Shown in pieces: positions 1-5,622 of a stretch of 5,622 nucleotides of DNA. Under the pieces are notes generated by a model, which was given only the letters and a program-made list of their open reading frames with translations, ran no database searches and had not been told where the DNA came from. The translations under genes and the position numbers were made by a program. The DNA is taken from assembly GCA_937128785.1 (NCBI GenBank), contig CAKZMS010000163.1, positions 1-5,622 of the forward strand. The letters are read 5' to 3'. This DNA comes from an uncultured Opitutaceae bacterium. Lineage in GTDB: Bacteria; Verrucomicrobiota; Verrucomicrobiia; Opitutales; Opitutaceae. Every line of letters starts with the position of its first letter. The stretch's first letter is position 1.

Positions 1-1073
1 TTCAGCGGATCGGCTTCGTTGGAGAACAGGAACTTGGCCATCTCCACATCGCCGGTGTGGCATGCCAAGAGGAACGGCGTGTTACCCAAGTTTGGTAGAT
101 GCGCCCCACCCCGGCGGGGGTTACCCGACTCCAAAGCCAAATTTACGTCGACCCCATGGTCTATCAGCGCTTGAGCGAAATCCATGCTGGTGCGGCGACC
201 CTTGCCGATGGGAATGGGATCGCCCGAAGCGTTGTCACCCAAGTCCGGTTTACGCACCCAACTGAGCGTATGCAGCGGGGCAAATCCGGACCGTTGATCG
301 TTCGGATCAGCCCCGGCTTCTAGCAACTGAACCGCCAAATCGAAATGACCGTTCTCAATCGCCAAAATGAGCGGACTCGTGCCCTTCTTCGGCGGTTTGT
401 AACCCTGATGGCCGGTGGGCTCGATCACGGTATTCACATCCACTCCCCGCTCAAGGAATAGCGCCCCGATGTCTGCGTGGCCCTCACGCACCGCAAAGAA
501 GATGGGGGCGAATCCCGACGGCACTTGCCGCTGAAAATCAGCTCCCGCTTCGATTAAAAATCTGACCACCTCGAGGTGCCCTTCCGAGGTCGCCCACATC
601 AAGGCGGTTTGCCCCTTCGGCAGCGTGGCATCCACTTCCGCCCCTGCTTTCACCAACACCTTGACGGCCGCCAGACTTCCCGTGCGCGACGCGGTCATCA
701 AAGCGGTCTCGTGTTCCTTGCGCTTGGCATTGGGATCCACGCCGTATTCGAGTAATCTTTCAATCAACGGGGCATTGCCGTTGAGACAGGCGAGATACAG
801 CGGGGTCATGCCATAGCGGTTTTGCGCCCGCGGGTTCGCCCCTCGATTCAGTAGGTCGTCGGCCATAGCCGTATCATCACGATAGGCCGCCCAATGCAGC
901 GCTGTGGTGCCGTCGATCTGGGTCTGATTGACGTCAGCCCCCTTCGCGAGGAGGTCTTGAACGATTTCGATTTTTCCGTGTTCAACCGCGTCCGCCAATG
1001 GGGCCGCCGTCTCGCCAGCAACGGCCGCAGCCACTCCCCCCCATAACGCGAAACTGAGCAGTAGGCGGCGCAT
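1..1073 (-). CDS. Exported ankyrin-repeat protein (3' end beyond window)
   Basis: The minus-strand frame from ATG at 1073 stays open to base 1 (357 codons, no stop), so the C-terminus is missing. Residues 1-19 form a Sec signal peptide: MRR, then a hydrophobic core LLLSFALWGGVAAAV, with likely cleavage after A17-V18-A19. About nine ankyrin repeats follow, starting near residues 24, 56, 89, 122, 155, 188, 232, 264 and 331. They show the family pattern T-A/P-L-x-x-A ... G-H-x-x-x-V-x-x-L-L-x-x-G-A-D-V-N, for example TALHWAA at 57-63 and GADVN at 45-49. Repeat 6 carries a Gly/Pro/Lys-rich insert (about 215-231). Repeat 8 is split by a longer one (about 271-297) containing WVRKPDLGDN. Ankyrin repeats bind proteins, so the likely role is a periplasmic scaffold or partner for the two upstream products. 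The start lies 8 bases after the DUF1552 stop with no clear Shine-Dalgarno, suggesting translation coupled to the upstream gene. The ankyrin identity is secure; the partner is inferred. Confidence 0.92.
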   Translation of the reverse strand, partial: MRRLLLSFALWGGVAAAVAGETAAPLADAVEHGKIEIVQDLLAKGADVNQTQIDGTTALHWAAYRDDTAMADDLLNRGANPRAQNRYGMTPLYLACLNGNAPLIERLLEYGVDPNAKRKEHETALMTASRTGSLAAVKVLVKAGAEVDATLPKGQTALMWATSEGHLEVVRFLIEAGADFQRQVPSGFAPIFFAVREGHADIGALFLERGVDVNTVIEPTGHQGYKPPKKGTSPLILAIENGHFDLAVQLLEAGADPNDQRSGFAPLHTLSWVRKPDLGDNASGDPIPIGKGRRTSMDFAQALIDHGVDVNLALESGNPRRGGAHLPNLGNTPFLLACHTGDVEMAKFLFSNEADPL

Positions 1074-1081
1074 TTGAAAAA

Positions 1082-2425
1082 CTAGAGAGCCAGAGGATCA
1101 AAGAAGTCCTCGATGCGACCCGTGCTATCGCCAAACGAATCGAGCTGCACCCCGGCCTTATCCATCAAAGTGAGGTGCAAGTTGGCCAGGGGCTCCGGCT
1201 TGCGGTAGCGAATGTGCCGATTGCCTTTCATGCCCAATTGGCCGCCGCCCGCGACCACGACGGGCAGATCCGTGTGATCGTGCAGGTTGGGATTCCCCAT
1301 ACCGCTGCCATACATCAGGACCGATGAGTCGAGCAAAGTGCCGTTTCCTTCCGGGGTCTGCTGCAGGCGGTCAATGAAATCGGCCCAAAGTGACAAGTGG
1401 AATTGGTTGATCTTCGCCATGCGTTCGATTTTGGCGGGATCGTTGCCGTGGTGGGACAGCGGATGATGCGGATCATCGACCCCAATTTCCGGATACGCCC
1501 GGGTGCTGGTTTCGCGCGCCAACTGGAACGAGAAGACCCGGGTGATGTCGCCCTGCATCGCCAGCAGCTGGAGGTCGAACATGAGCTGGGCATGAGCCGC
1601 GTAGAGCGCGGGCACACCCGTGGGGCGATCCAGATCCGGCAGCGGATTTTCGTCCGTATTGGCTTCGGCGCGCTGGATGCGGCGCTCCACCTCCCGGACG
1701 GAGGTGAGATAGTCGTCGACCTTGGCCCGGTCGGCAGCGCCCAGTTCGCGTTTGAGGCGCTTGATGTCATCCGTCACCCAGTCGAGCAAGCTGGCGCGAC
1801 GATTCAGCGCCGCTTTGCGATCTTCAGGGGTGCCCCCTTCGCCGAAGAGTTTTTCGAACACCATGCGCGGATGCGCCTCGGCGGGCAGCGGCGTGGTTGG
1901 CGACGACCAGGACAGGTTGTTTTGGTAGACGCAGGCGTAGCCATTGTCGCATTGGCCAACATTCTGGAGCATGTCCATGGCCAGCTCGATCGACGGCAAT
2001 TGGGTCTCCTGACCAATCCGCTGGGCGGCAACCTGGTCAACCGTGGTGCCTAGGAAATAGTCCGTGCTCTCCGTCACCTTGGCCCGAGCGGCGCTCAGAA
2101 AGGCCGAGTTGGAAGTCGCATGAGAACCGGGATAAGCCGGGCCCAATTCCATGTTACTCAACACCGTCACGTTTTTCCGGATCGGGGCCAAGGGCTCGAG
2201 GATGTAGGTAAGGTCATCCAGTGTGTTGCCCTGGGGGGTCCAACGCGTCATGTCGGCGCCCATCGGAATGAAGGTGTAACCAATGCGCTTGGCATTGAGA
2301 GCGGGCACGGCCGATAGCTTCGTGGCGGCCGGCACCATGGCGTCGAGTAGCGGGAGGCCGATGGTCGCTCCCATTCCGGTGATGAAGGTGCGTCGCGACA
2401 GGGCTTTACGGGTCAGGGCATTCAT
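1082..2425 (-). CDS. DUF1552 family protein with Tat signal
   Basis: This is a complete 447-residue protein of normal length for the DUF1552 family. The N-terminus carries a twin-arginine motif (S10-R-R-T-F-I-T16) followed by a hydrophobic stretch GMGATIGLPLLDAMVPAA, so it is probably exported folded through Tat. Family features include the early segment KRIGYTFIPMGADMTRWTP (46-64), SHATSNSAFLSAA (101-113), HHPLSHHG (320-327) and the C-terminal YGSGMGNPNLHDHTDLPVVVAGGG (372-395). The clustered His and Asp residues (H320, H321, H325, H326, H382, H384, D386) could bind metal. DUF1552 resembles DUF1501 proteins, which are thought to share an alkaline-phosphatase/sulfatase-like fold, but I know of no assigned reaction. 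The region around 218-258 is charged and helical, possibly a coiled coil. The ATG overlaps the upstream TGA as ATGA, with GAGGA seven bases ahead. Family assignment is firm; enzymatic activity is unproven. Confidence 0.95.
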   Translation of the reverse strand: MNALTRKALSRRTFITGMGATIGLPLLDAMVPAATKLSAVPALNAKRIGYTFIPMGADMTRWTPQGNTLDDLTYILEPLAPIRKNVTVLSNMELGPAYPGSHATSNSAFLSAARAKVTESTDYFLGTTVDQVAAQRIGQETQLPSIELAMDMLQNVGQCDNGYACVYQNNLSWSSPTTPLPAEAHPRMVFEKLFGEGGTPEDRKAALNRRASLLDWVTDDIKRLKRELGAADRAKVDDYLTSVREVERRIQRAEANTDENPLPDLDRPTGVPALYAAHAQLMFDLQLLAMQGDITRVFSFQLARETSTRAYPEIGVDDPHHPLSHHGNDPAKIERMAKINQFHLSLWADFIDRLQQTPEGNGTLLDSSVLMYGSGMGNPNLHDHTDLPVVVAGGGQLGMKGNRHIRYRKPEPLANLHLTLMDKAGVQLDSFGDSTGRIEDFFDPLAL

Positions 2426-5067
2426 AGGGCAGTCCTCATTTGAAAGGGCACGCTTTCAGCGATTCCGGTAACTATAGCAGAAAAATGGTAATCGTGCGCC
2501 TCAGCTTGGCGAACGATCTGACGAATGGCCGGGGCATCGTAATATTCGAGACCCCGTCCCAGCGCGAAAATCAATAGCTTTTCGGTGAGCGTGGAAACAA
2601 ACAAATCCGGCCGCTTCATCAATCCAGCCTCCAGTCCATGCGCCCCCTCGAAGGTCTGACCATCGGGCAAACCGCCATCGGCCTCGACGACCATTCCGTC
2701 CTCGCTGTCCCGCCAGCGACCCACCGCGTCGAAATTTTCCAGGGCAAACCCCACGGGATCCATCAGGTTATGACAGGAGGCACAGGCCGGGTCCTCCCGG
2801 TGCAGGGCCAGACGCTCCCGCATCGGCAGTTTTTCCAGAATAACCGTATCCAAAGACGGCACATCAGCCGGTGGCGGTGGCGGCGGCGTGCCCAGAATGT
2901 TTTCCAGGATCCAGTTGCCGCGAATGACCGGGGAGGTCCGCGTCGCATAAGAGGTCACCGTCAACACACTCCCCTGCCGCAGCAGTCCCCCTCGATCCGA
3001 ATCCTCCCCCAACTCCACCCGGCGGAAACGACTCCCCCGCACTCCGGGAATGCCGTAGTGGCGGGCCAGCCGCTCGTTCAAATAGGTGTAGTTCGCCGTG
3101 ATCAGATCCAGCACGCTGCGGTCCGCCGAAACGATGCTGTTGATGAACAACTCGGTTTCGCGCTGGAAAGACACCCGCAGGTTGTCGTCGAAGTCAGGGA
3201 AAAGTCGCAGGTTGGGCGTGGTGTTTTGCAGGTTGCGCAGATGCAGCCATTGGCCGGCAAAGTTGGTGGCCAAATTCTCTGAACGCGGATCCCGCAACAT
3301 CCGTTCCACCTGCGATCGGAGTATCGCCGGATCCCGCAGTTGGTTGAGCTCGGCGACCGTCAGAAGCTCATCATCGGGCAGACTGCTCCACAGGAAAAAA
3401 GACAGCCGGGATGCCAGTTCCAAATCGGAGATCGCATAGGCCTCTCCCGAGACCACCGCTTCGGGTTCACGTTCGATCCGGAAGAGAAACTGCGGACTCA
3501 CCAGAATCGCCGATAAGGCCAGTTCGACTCCGGCTTCGAATCCGCCTTCGGCTGTGCCTTGCTGGAAAAAAACCATCGGACGTTCGAGGTCCTCATCAGT
3601 GACCGGACGCCGATAGGCCAGTCGCATCAAGCGCTCGATAATGATCCTCGCGGCCGCCAGCTCGCTGCCCGCCTCTTCAGGTGTCGTAACAAAGATCCGC
3701 TCCCGACTGGGGGTGTCACCGGCGAGGTTATCACCAAAGGGACCGGTGATGGTCACTTGATACAGCGCCGGCGTGCGCCGCGGGTGACGATGGTAGTTGA
3801 AGCGAGCTTCAAACGGACGCCGCCTCGTCTCCATCAAGGGCGCCGTTTCCTCCGGGAAAGTCACGCCCAAATCCTGCGGCCCCGCTGCAAACGAACCACG
3901 GTACACGAGGTGCGCATCGATCTTGGAATTGTCTGATTCCTTCTGCGGCAGATCGACCGTGTAACGCTGCAACAGATCTCCCGCGAGCAGCAGGTCCACA
4001 TCGTGTAATCCGGTCGCGCCCTCCACCTGCTCGTTGCGGTCGCGGGTCAGTCGCATGCGAATTTCGTATTCACCCGCGCGCGGAAAATTGTAGGGGATGA
4101 GTGCCCCGCCGCGGGTGCCCAGGGGAAGCCCCTCCACATGTTTCTCCTGGGTGCGATCACCCGGGATACGCATGGTATAGCCATCCGGCACCTGCAGTGG
4201 CGTGCCCACCGCCAGTCGACTGATTTTCTGGGCCGCGGAAATATAGCGATCCATCAGGGTCGGCGAGAGATCGGTCACGGTGACGGTATCAAAGCCATGA
4301 GCCAGTTCATCGGCCGGCAGGAGTTCAGTGGCATCGATTTGGACCGCCAACAGATCACGAATCGCGTTCTGGTATTCGGTCCGATTGAGCCGTCGAAACG
4401 AATCAATTCGACCCGGTTGCGGATCTGCCTGTGCCTGCTCGTCGAGCACGGCGGTCAACTGCTGGGTAAACGCCTCGTAGATTCCCTCATCGGGACGCCG
4501 CCGTGCCTCCACGGGCGGCATCTGACGCGCATGCATGCGATGGATCATTTTCTCCAGCACCTCCGGATGCTCCGCCGCGTTCTCCAAATCCAAGCCTTCC
4601 AGGACCAATTCCCCGACCGCATCCTCGCTATTGTGACAGGAAAGGCAGTAAGTTTCGACCAAAGCCGTCGTGGTGGTGAACTCGGCGGGTCCGGCATGGC
4701 CGGACTCCATCTCGCCAAACCACGGTTCCATCCATGCCAACATCGCCTCGTATTCCGATTCCGCCGGTCGCGCGATGTCAGGCTCATCGTCCGGCGGCAT
4801 ATCCCGATCTTGCAACGCCCAGAGAATCGATTCCCACGCCTCGAATTCGTGCACCGGATTACCCGCCAATACCGCCTCCATATTAAATTTGCCCTTCTTG
4901 TCCTCCGCATTGTGGCAATCGAGGCAGTAAGTCGCGGCAAATTCCGGGAACGGATCGCGCACGATTCCGCTGCCCACCGATTCCAAGGCTCCGGACGCTG
5001 AGGACACGAAAAGACCCAGTGCGGCAGCACTGATGGTTCGGCAAAAAAGTCGATTAACCTCGGTCAC
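2422..5067 (-). CDS. Exported planctomycete-type cytochrome c / DUF1592 multidomain protein
   Basis: This complete 881-residue protein has a Sec-type signal (basic RLFCR, then TISAAALGLFVSSASG, cleavage near residue 26). Two tandem N-terminal cytochrome modules follow: CLDCH at 48-52 with DMPP at 89-92, and CLSCH at 141-145 with QMPP at 182-185, the Met residues being plausible axial ligands. Then come DUF1587 (about 222-285, FRRLNRTEYQNAIRDLL), a beta-rich region possibly carbohydrate-binding-like (about 295-460), DUF1595 (about 470-532, MRLAYRRPVTDED), DUF1592 (about 545-672, LASRLSFFLWSSLPDDEL) and DUF1588 (about 693-788). DUF1588 contains GSVLTVTSYATRTSPVIRGNW, a PPPPPP run at 728-733 and a third haem motif CASCH at 762-766. 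DUF1585 (about 800-876) closes the protein. It probably moves electrons in the periplasm; its substrate is unknown. The GTG start is the only sensible one: an in-frame TAG lies at 5113-5115, no ATG lies between, and starting later would remove the signal peptide. There is no Shine-Dalgarno. The 3' end overlaps the DUF1552 gene by four bases. Confidence 0.95.
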   Translation of the reverse strand: MTEVNRLFCRTISAAALGLFVSSASGALESVGSGIVRDPFPEFAATYCLDCHNAEDKKGKFNMEAVLAGNPVHEFEAWESILWALQDRDMPPDDEPDIARPAESEYEAMLAWMEPWFGEMESGHAGPAEFTTTTALVETYCLSCHNSEDAVGELVLEGLDLENAAEHPEVLEKMIHRMHARQMPPVEARRRPDEGIYEAFTQQLTAVLDEQAQADPQPGRIDSFRRLNRTEYQNAIRDLLAVQIDATELLPADELAHGFDTVTVTDLSPTLMDRYISAAQKISRLAVGTPLQVPDGYTMRIPGDRTQEKHVEGLPLGTRGGALIPYNFPRAGEYEIRMRLTRDRNEQVEGATGLHDVDLLLAGDLLQRYTVDLPQKESDNSKIDAHLVYRGSFAAGPQDLGVTFPEETAPLMETRRRPFEARFNYHRHPRRTPALYQVTITGPFGDNLAGDTPSRERIFVTTPEEAGSELAAARIIIERLMRLAYRRPVTDEDLERPMVFFQQGTAEGGFEAGVELALSAILVSPQFLFRIEREPEAVVSGEAYAISDLELASRLSFFLWSSLPDDELLTVAELNQLRDPAILRSQVERMLRDPRSENLATNFAGQWLHLRNLQNTTPNLRLFPDFDDNLRVSFQRETELFINSIVSADRSVLDLITANYTYLNERLARHYGIPGVRGSRFRRVELGEDSDRGGLLRQGSVLTVTSYATRTSPVIRGNWILENILGTPPPPPPADVPSLDTVILEKLPMRERLALHREDPACASCHNLMDPVGFALENFDAVGRWRDSEDGMVVEADGGLPDGQTFEGAHGLEAGLMKRPDLFVSTLTEKLLIFALGRGLEYYDAPAIRQIVRQAEAHDYHFSAIVTGIAESVPFQMRTAL
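2433..2437 (-). promoter_or_regulatory. Ribosome binding site of the DUF1552 gene
   Basis: GAGGA is read on the minus strand, seven bases ahead of the ATG at 2425 and inside the last codons of the cytochrome gene. It supports this start and, with the ATGA overlap, suggests translational coupling. It is the only good Shine-Dalgarno in the operon: the genes starting at 5067 and 1073 have none. Confidence 0.6.
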
Positions 5068-5158
5068 TAGGGGGCAGATTGGGGCTGGGGTGAAACGGAC
5101 GAAGCAGAGCGTCTAGGAGCAAACCGCAATCTGTCGAGCATTACCCATGACGAAAGGG

Positions 5159-5187
5159 GTTATCCAGTAGGACAGTTAAACGGCCAA
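5159..5187 (-). promoter_or_regulatory. Candidate sigma70-like promoter for the operon
   Basis: On the minus strand TTGGCC (5187-5182) is followed by a 17-base spacer and GATAAC (5164-5159). The match is three of six bases to the -35 consensus and four of six to the -10, with ideal spacing. Transcription would begin near 5152, giving a leader of about 85 bases before the GTG. This is a weak match picked by eye in GC-rich DNA, and other promoters are possible. Confidence 0.25.
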
Positions 5188-5233
5188 TTCGAGGTGGGGA
5201 CGGACCGCGGGGCCATCCACTGTGGTGTGGAAA

Positions 5234-5245
5234 ATCAGGCCTGAT
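5234..5245. repeat. 12-base perfect palindrome
   Basis: ATCAGGCCTGAT reads identically on both strands. It lies about 47 bases upstream of the candidate -35 of the operon, where an activator or repressor dimer could bind. It could equally be the edge of the neighbouring hairpin element: its CTGATC half (5241-5246) has an inverted copy GATCAG at 5323-5328 on the other side of that hairpin. No regulator gene is nearby to link it to. Confidence 0.35.
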
Positions 5246-5263
5246 CACCGTCAGCCTCAAACC

Positions 5264-5314
5264 GGTCGGCCCGGCCTGTCCGCCGTAGCCTTGGCGAAGG
5301 AGGGCGGTCCGACC
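5264..5314. repeat. GC-rich compound hairpin, likely dispersed intergenic repeat
   Basis: Three nested helices can be paired. GGTCGG (5264-5269) pairs with CCGACC (5309-5314). CCGCC (5280-5284) pairs with GGCGG (5303-5307). CCTT (5289-5292) pairs with AAGG (5297-5300) across a GGCG loop. A 10-base bulge (5270-5279) sits on the left arm. From memory, the core GCCGTAGCCTTGGCGAAGG resembles short repeats scattered between genes in verrucomicrobial genomes; I could not check this. It has no U-tract, so it is not a classical terminator, though it could shield RNA ends or stop transcription in either direction. Confidence 0.55.
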
Positions 5315-5349
5315 CTACCCGCGATCAGAAGTCAGGGGCTTGAAGGGGG

Positions 5350-5400
5350 CACGTTGTAAAACGCAACTCCGCGCTGCTTCGTTTGCGTTTTCACAACATG
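5350..5400 (-). terminator. Inverted repeat downstream of polX, possible terminator
   Basis: GTTGT plus AAAACGCAA (5353-5366) pairs with TTGCGTTTT plus ACAAC (5383-5397), giving 14 base pairs broken only by one bulged C at 5392. Two more pairs lie outside (5350-5351 with 5399-5400) beyond a C/A mismatch, and the loop is 16 bases. It begins 13 bases after the polX TAA, where a transcript-ending structure is expected. There is no U-run on the minus strand, so intrinsic termination is doubtful. It could instead protect the RNA 3' end or be a mobile palindromic repeat. Confidence 0.45.
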
Positions 5401-5413
5401 ACCCCGGGGGGCG

Positions 5414-5622
5414 TTATTTGACGCCGAAGTGCTGCTTCACTTTGTCCAAGGGGAACGTGTTCAGGATGTGTTTTGGTTCGAGCCAGCCTTTGCGGGCGGC
5501 GTTTATGCCGGCGGCGACGTGCTCCAATCCGGCGGTTTCGTGGGCGTCCGGGTTGATCGCACACCGCAGGCCACGCTCCGCGGCTTCACGCCACCAACGC
5601 CAATCCATATCCAAACGCCAGG
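5414..5622 (-). CDS. polX: C-terminal end of PHP-domain protein, probably DNA polymerase X family
   Basis: The last ~69 codons of a gene whose 5' part lies beyond the window, ending in TAA at 5416-5414. The frame is open to the edge and reads [10 protein letters not shown]. The TTG at 5614 is therefore the internal Leu of an RLDxDW motif, not a start. The fragment contains [12 protein letters not shown], where the D-A-H motif supplies late metal ligands of the PHP phosphoesterase site, followed by [24 protein letters not shown]. This is the usual tail of bacterial PolX, in which a Pol beta-like nucleotidyltransferase is fused to a PHP 3'-5' exonuclease acting in base-excision repair. A stand-alone PHP hydrolase such as a histidinol phosphatase is possible, because the polymerase part is not visible. 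It is transcribed in the same direction as the operon but separated from it by 346 bases, so it is probably a separate unit. Confidence 0.82.
   Translation of the reverse strand, partial: WRLDMDWRWWREAAERGLRCAINPDAHETAGLEHVAAGINAARKGWLEPKHILNTFPLDKVKQHFGVK

Larger units (their letters stand above)
5068..5413. other. 346-base intergenic region between polX and the operon
   Basis: No convincing gene is present on either strand. From the polX side it holds an AT-rich inverted repeat (5350-5400), a GC-rich compound hairpin resembling a dispersed repeat (5264-5314), a perfect palindrome (5234-5245) and a weak sigma70-like promoter (5159-5187). It ends in a C-rich leader before the GTG. A 11-codon ORF on the minus strand (5148-5113) ends at a TAG in the frame of the cytochrome gene and is probably incidental. 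The region most likely terminates polX and starts the operon transcript. Confidence 0.7.

Noticed and set aside
62..323. Two short plus-strand ORFs at the left edge
   Set aside because: They overlap the ankyrin-repeat frame, which reads continuously on the minus strand from 1073 to 1 with clear repeats.
1..1073. Possible CRISPR-like or tandem DNA repeats
   Set aside because: The periodicity is about 99 bases at protein level only (33-residue ankyrin repeats). The DNA copies are too divergent to be a CRISPR array or tandem repeat.
1397..2053. Plus-strand ORF of 218 codons
   Set aside because: It is antisense to the DUF1552 gene, its composition is typical of a reverse-frame shadow, and it has no family motif.
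2878..2884. Run of proline codons in the cytochrome gene as a possible microsatellite or frameshift site
   Set aside because: A Pro-rich stretch at this point is usual in DUF1588, and the frame continues intact into the CASCH motif, so there is no sign of slippage.
2638..3282. Plus-strand ORF of 214 codons
   Set aside because: It is antisense to the DUF1592/DUF1588 region, with Arg/Gln/His-rich translation and no known motif.
4138..5001. Long plus-strand ORF (287 codons)
   Set aside because: It lies wholly antisense to the cytochrome gene, whose domain motifs fix the real frame. The product is rich in Arg and His with no recognisable domain, as expected of a shadow frame in GC-rich DNA.
5414..5614. 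Complete 66-residue small protein starting at TTG 5614
   Set aside because: The frame is open to the window edge, and the TTG encodes the Leu of a conserved RLDxDW motif. This is the tail of a larger PHP/PolX protein.

Overview
The window is GC-rich DNA from a bacterium. Its gene content points to the Planctomycetes-Verrucomicrobia-Chlamydiae group, most likely an Opitutus-like verrucomicrobium. The pointers are a planctomycete-type cytochrome c/DUF1592-family protein, a Tat-exported DUF1552 protein and a bacterial PolX-type C-terminus. This placement is inferred from gene families; there is no rRNA or other marker gene to confirm it.

All recognisable genes lie on the minus strand. Reading in the direction of transcription (right to left), the window opens with the last ~69 codons of a PHP-domain protein, probably DNA polymerase/3'-5' exonuclease PolX (5414-5622, cut by the window edge). 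A 346-base non-coding stretch follows (5068-5413). It holds an AT-rich inverted repeat just behind the polX stop, a GC-rich multi-part hairpin that looks like a dispersed intergenic repeat, a 12-base perfect palindrome and a weak candidate promoter.

The rest is a tightly packed three-gene operon. The first gene (2422-5067, GTG start) encodes an 881-residue exported protein with three CxxCH haem-binding motifs and the full DUF1587-DUF1595-DUF1592-DUF1588-DUF1585 architecture. The second (1082-2425) overlaps it by four bases (ATGA) and encodes a 447-residue DUF1552 protein with a twin-arginine signal. The third starts 8 bases after the DUF1552 stop (ATG at 1073) and runs open to base 1, off the window. 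It encodes a Sec-exported ankyrin-repeat protein of at least 357 residues and has no stop codon inside the window.

All three products carry export signals, so the operon probably encodes one periplasmic or cell-surface assembly: a multihaem electron-transfer protein, a Tat-folded partner of possible alkaline-phosphatase-like fold, and an ankyrin scaffold. No biochemical function is established, to my knowledge, for this cytochrome-DUF1592/DUF1552/ankyrin set. It is the best candidate for an undescribed system here.
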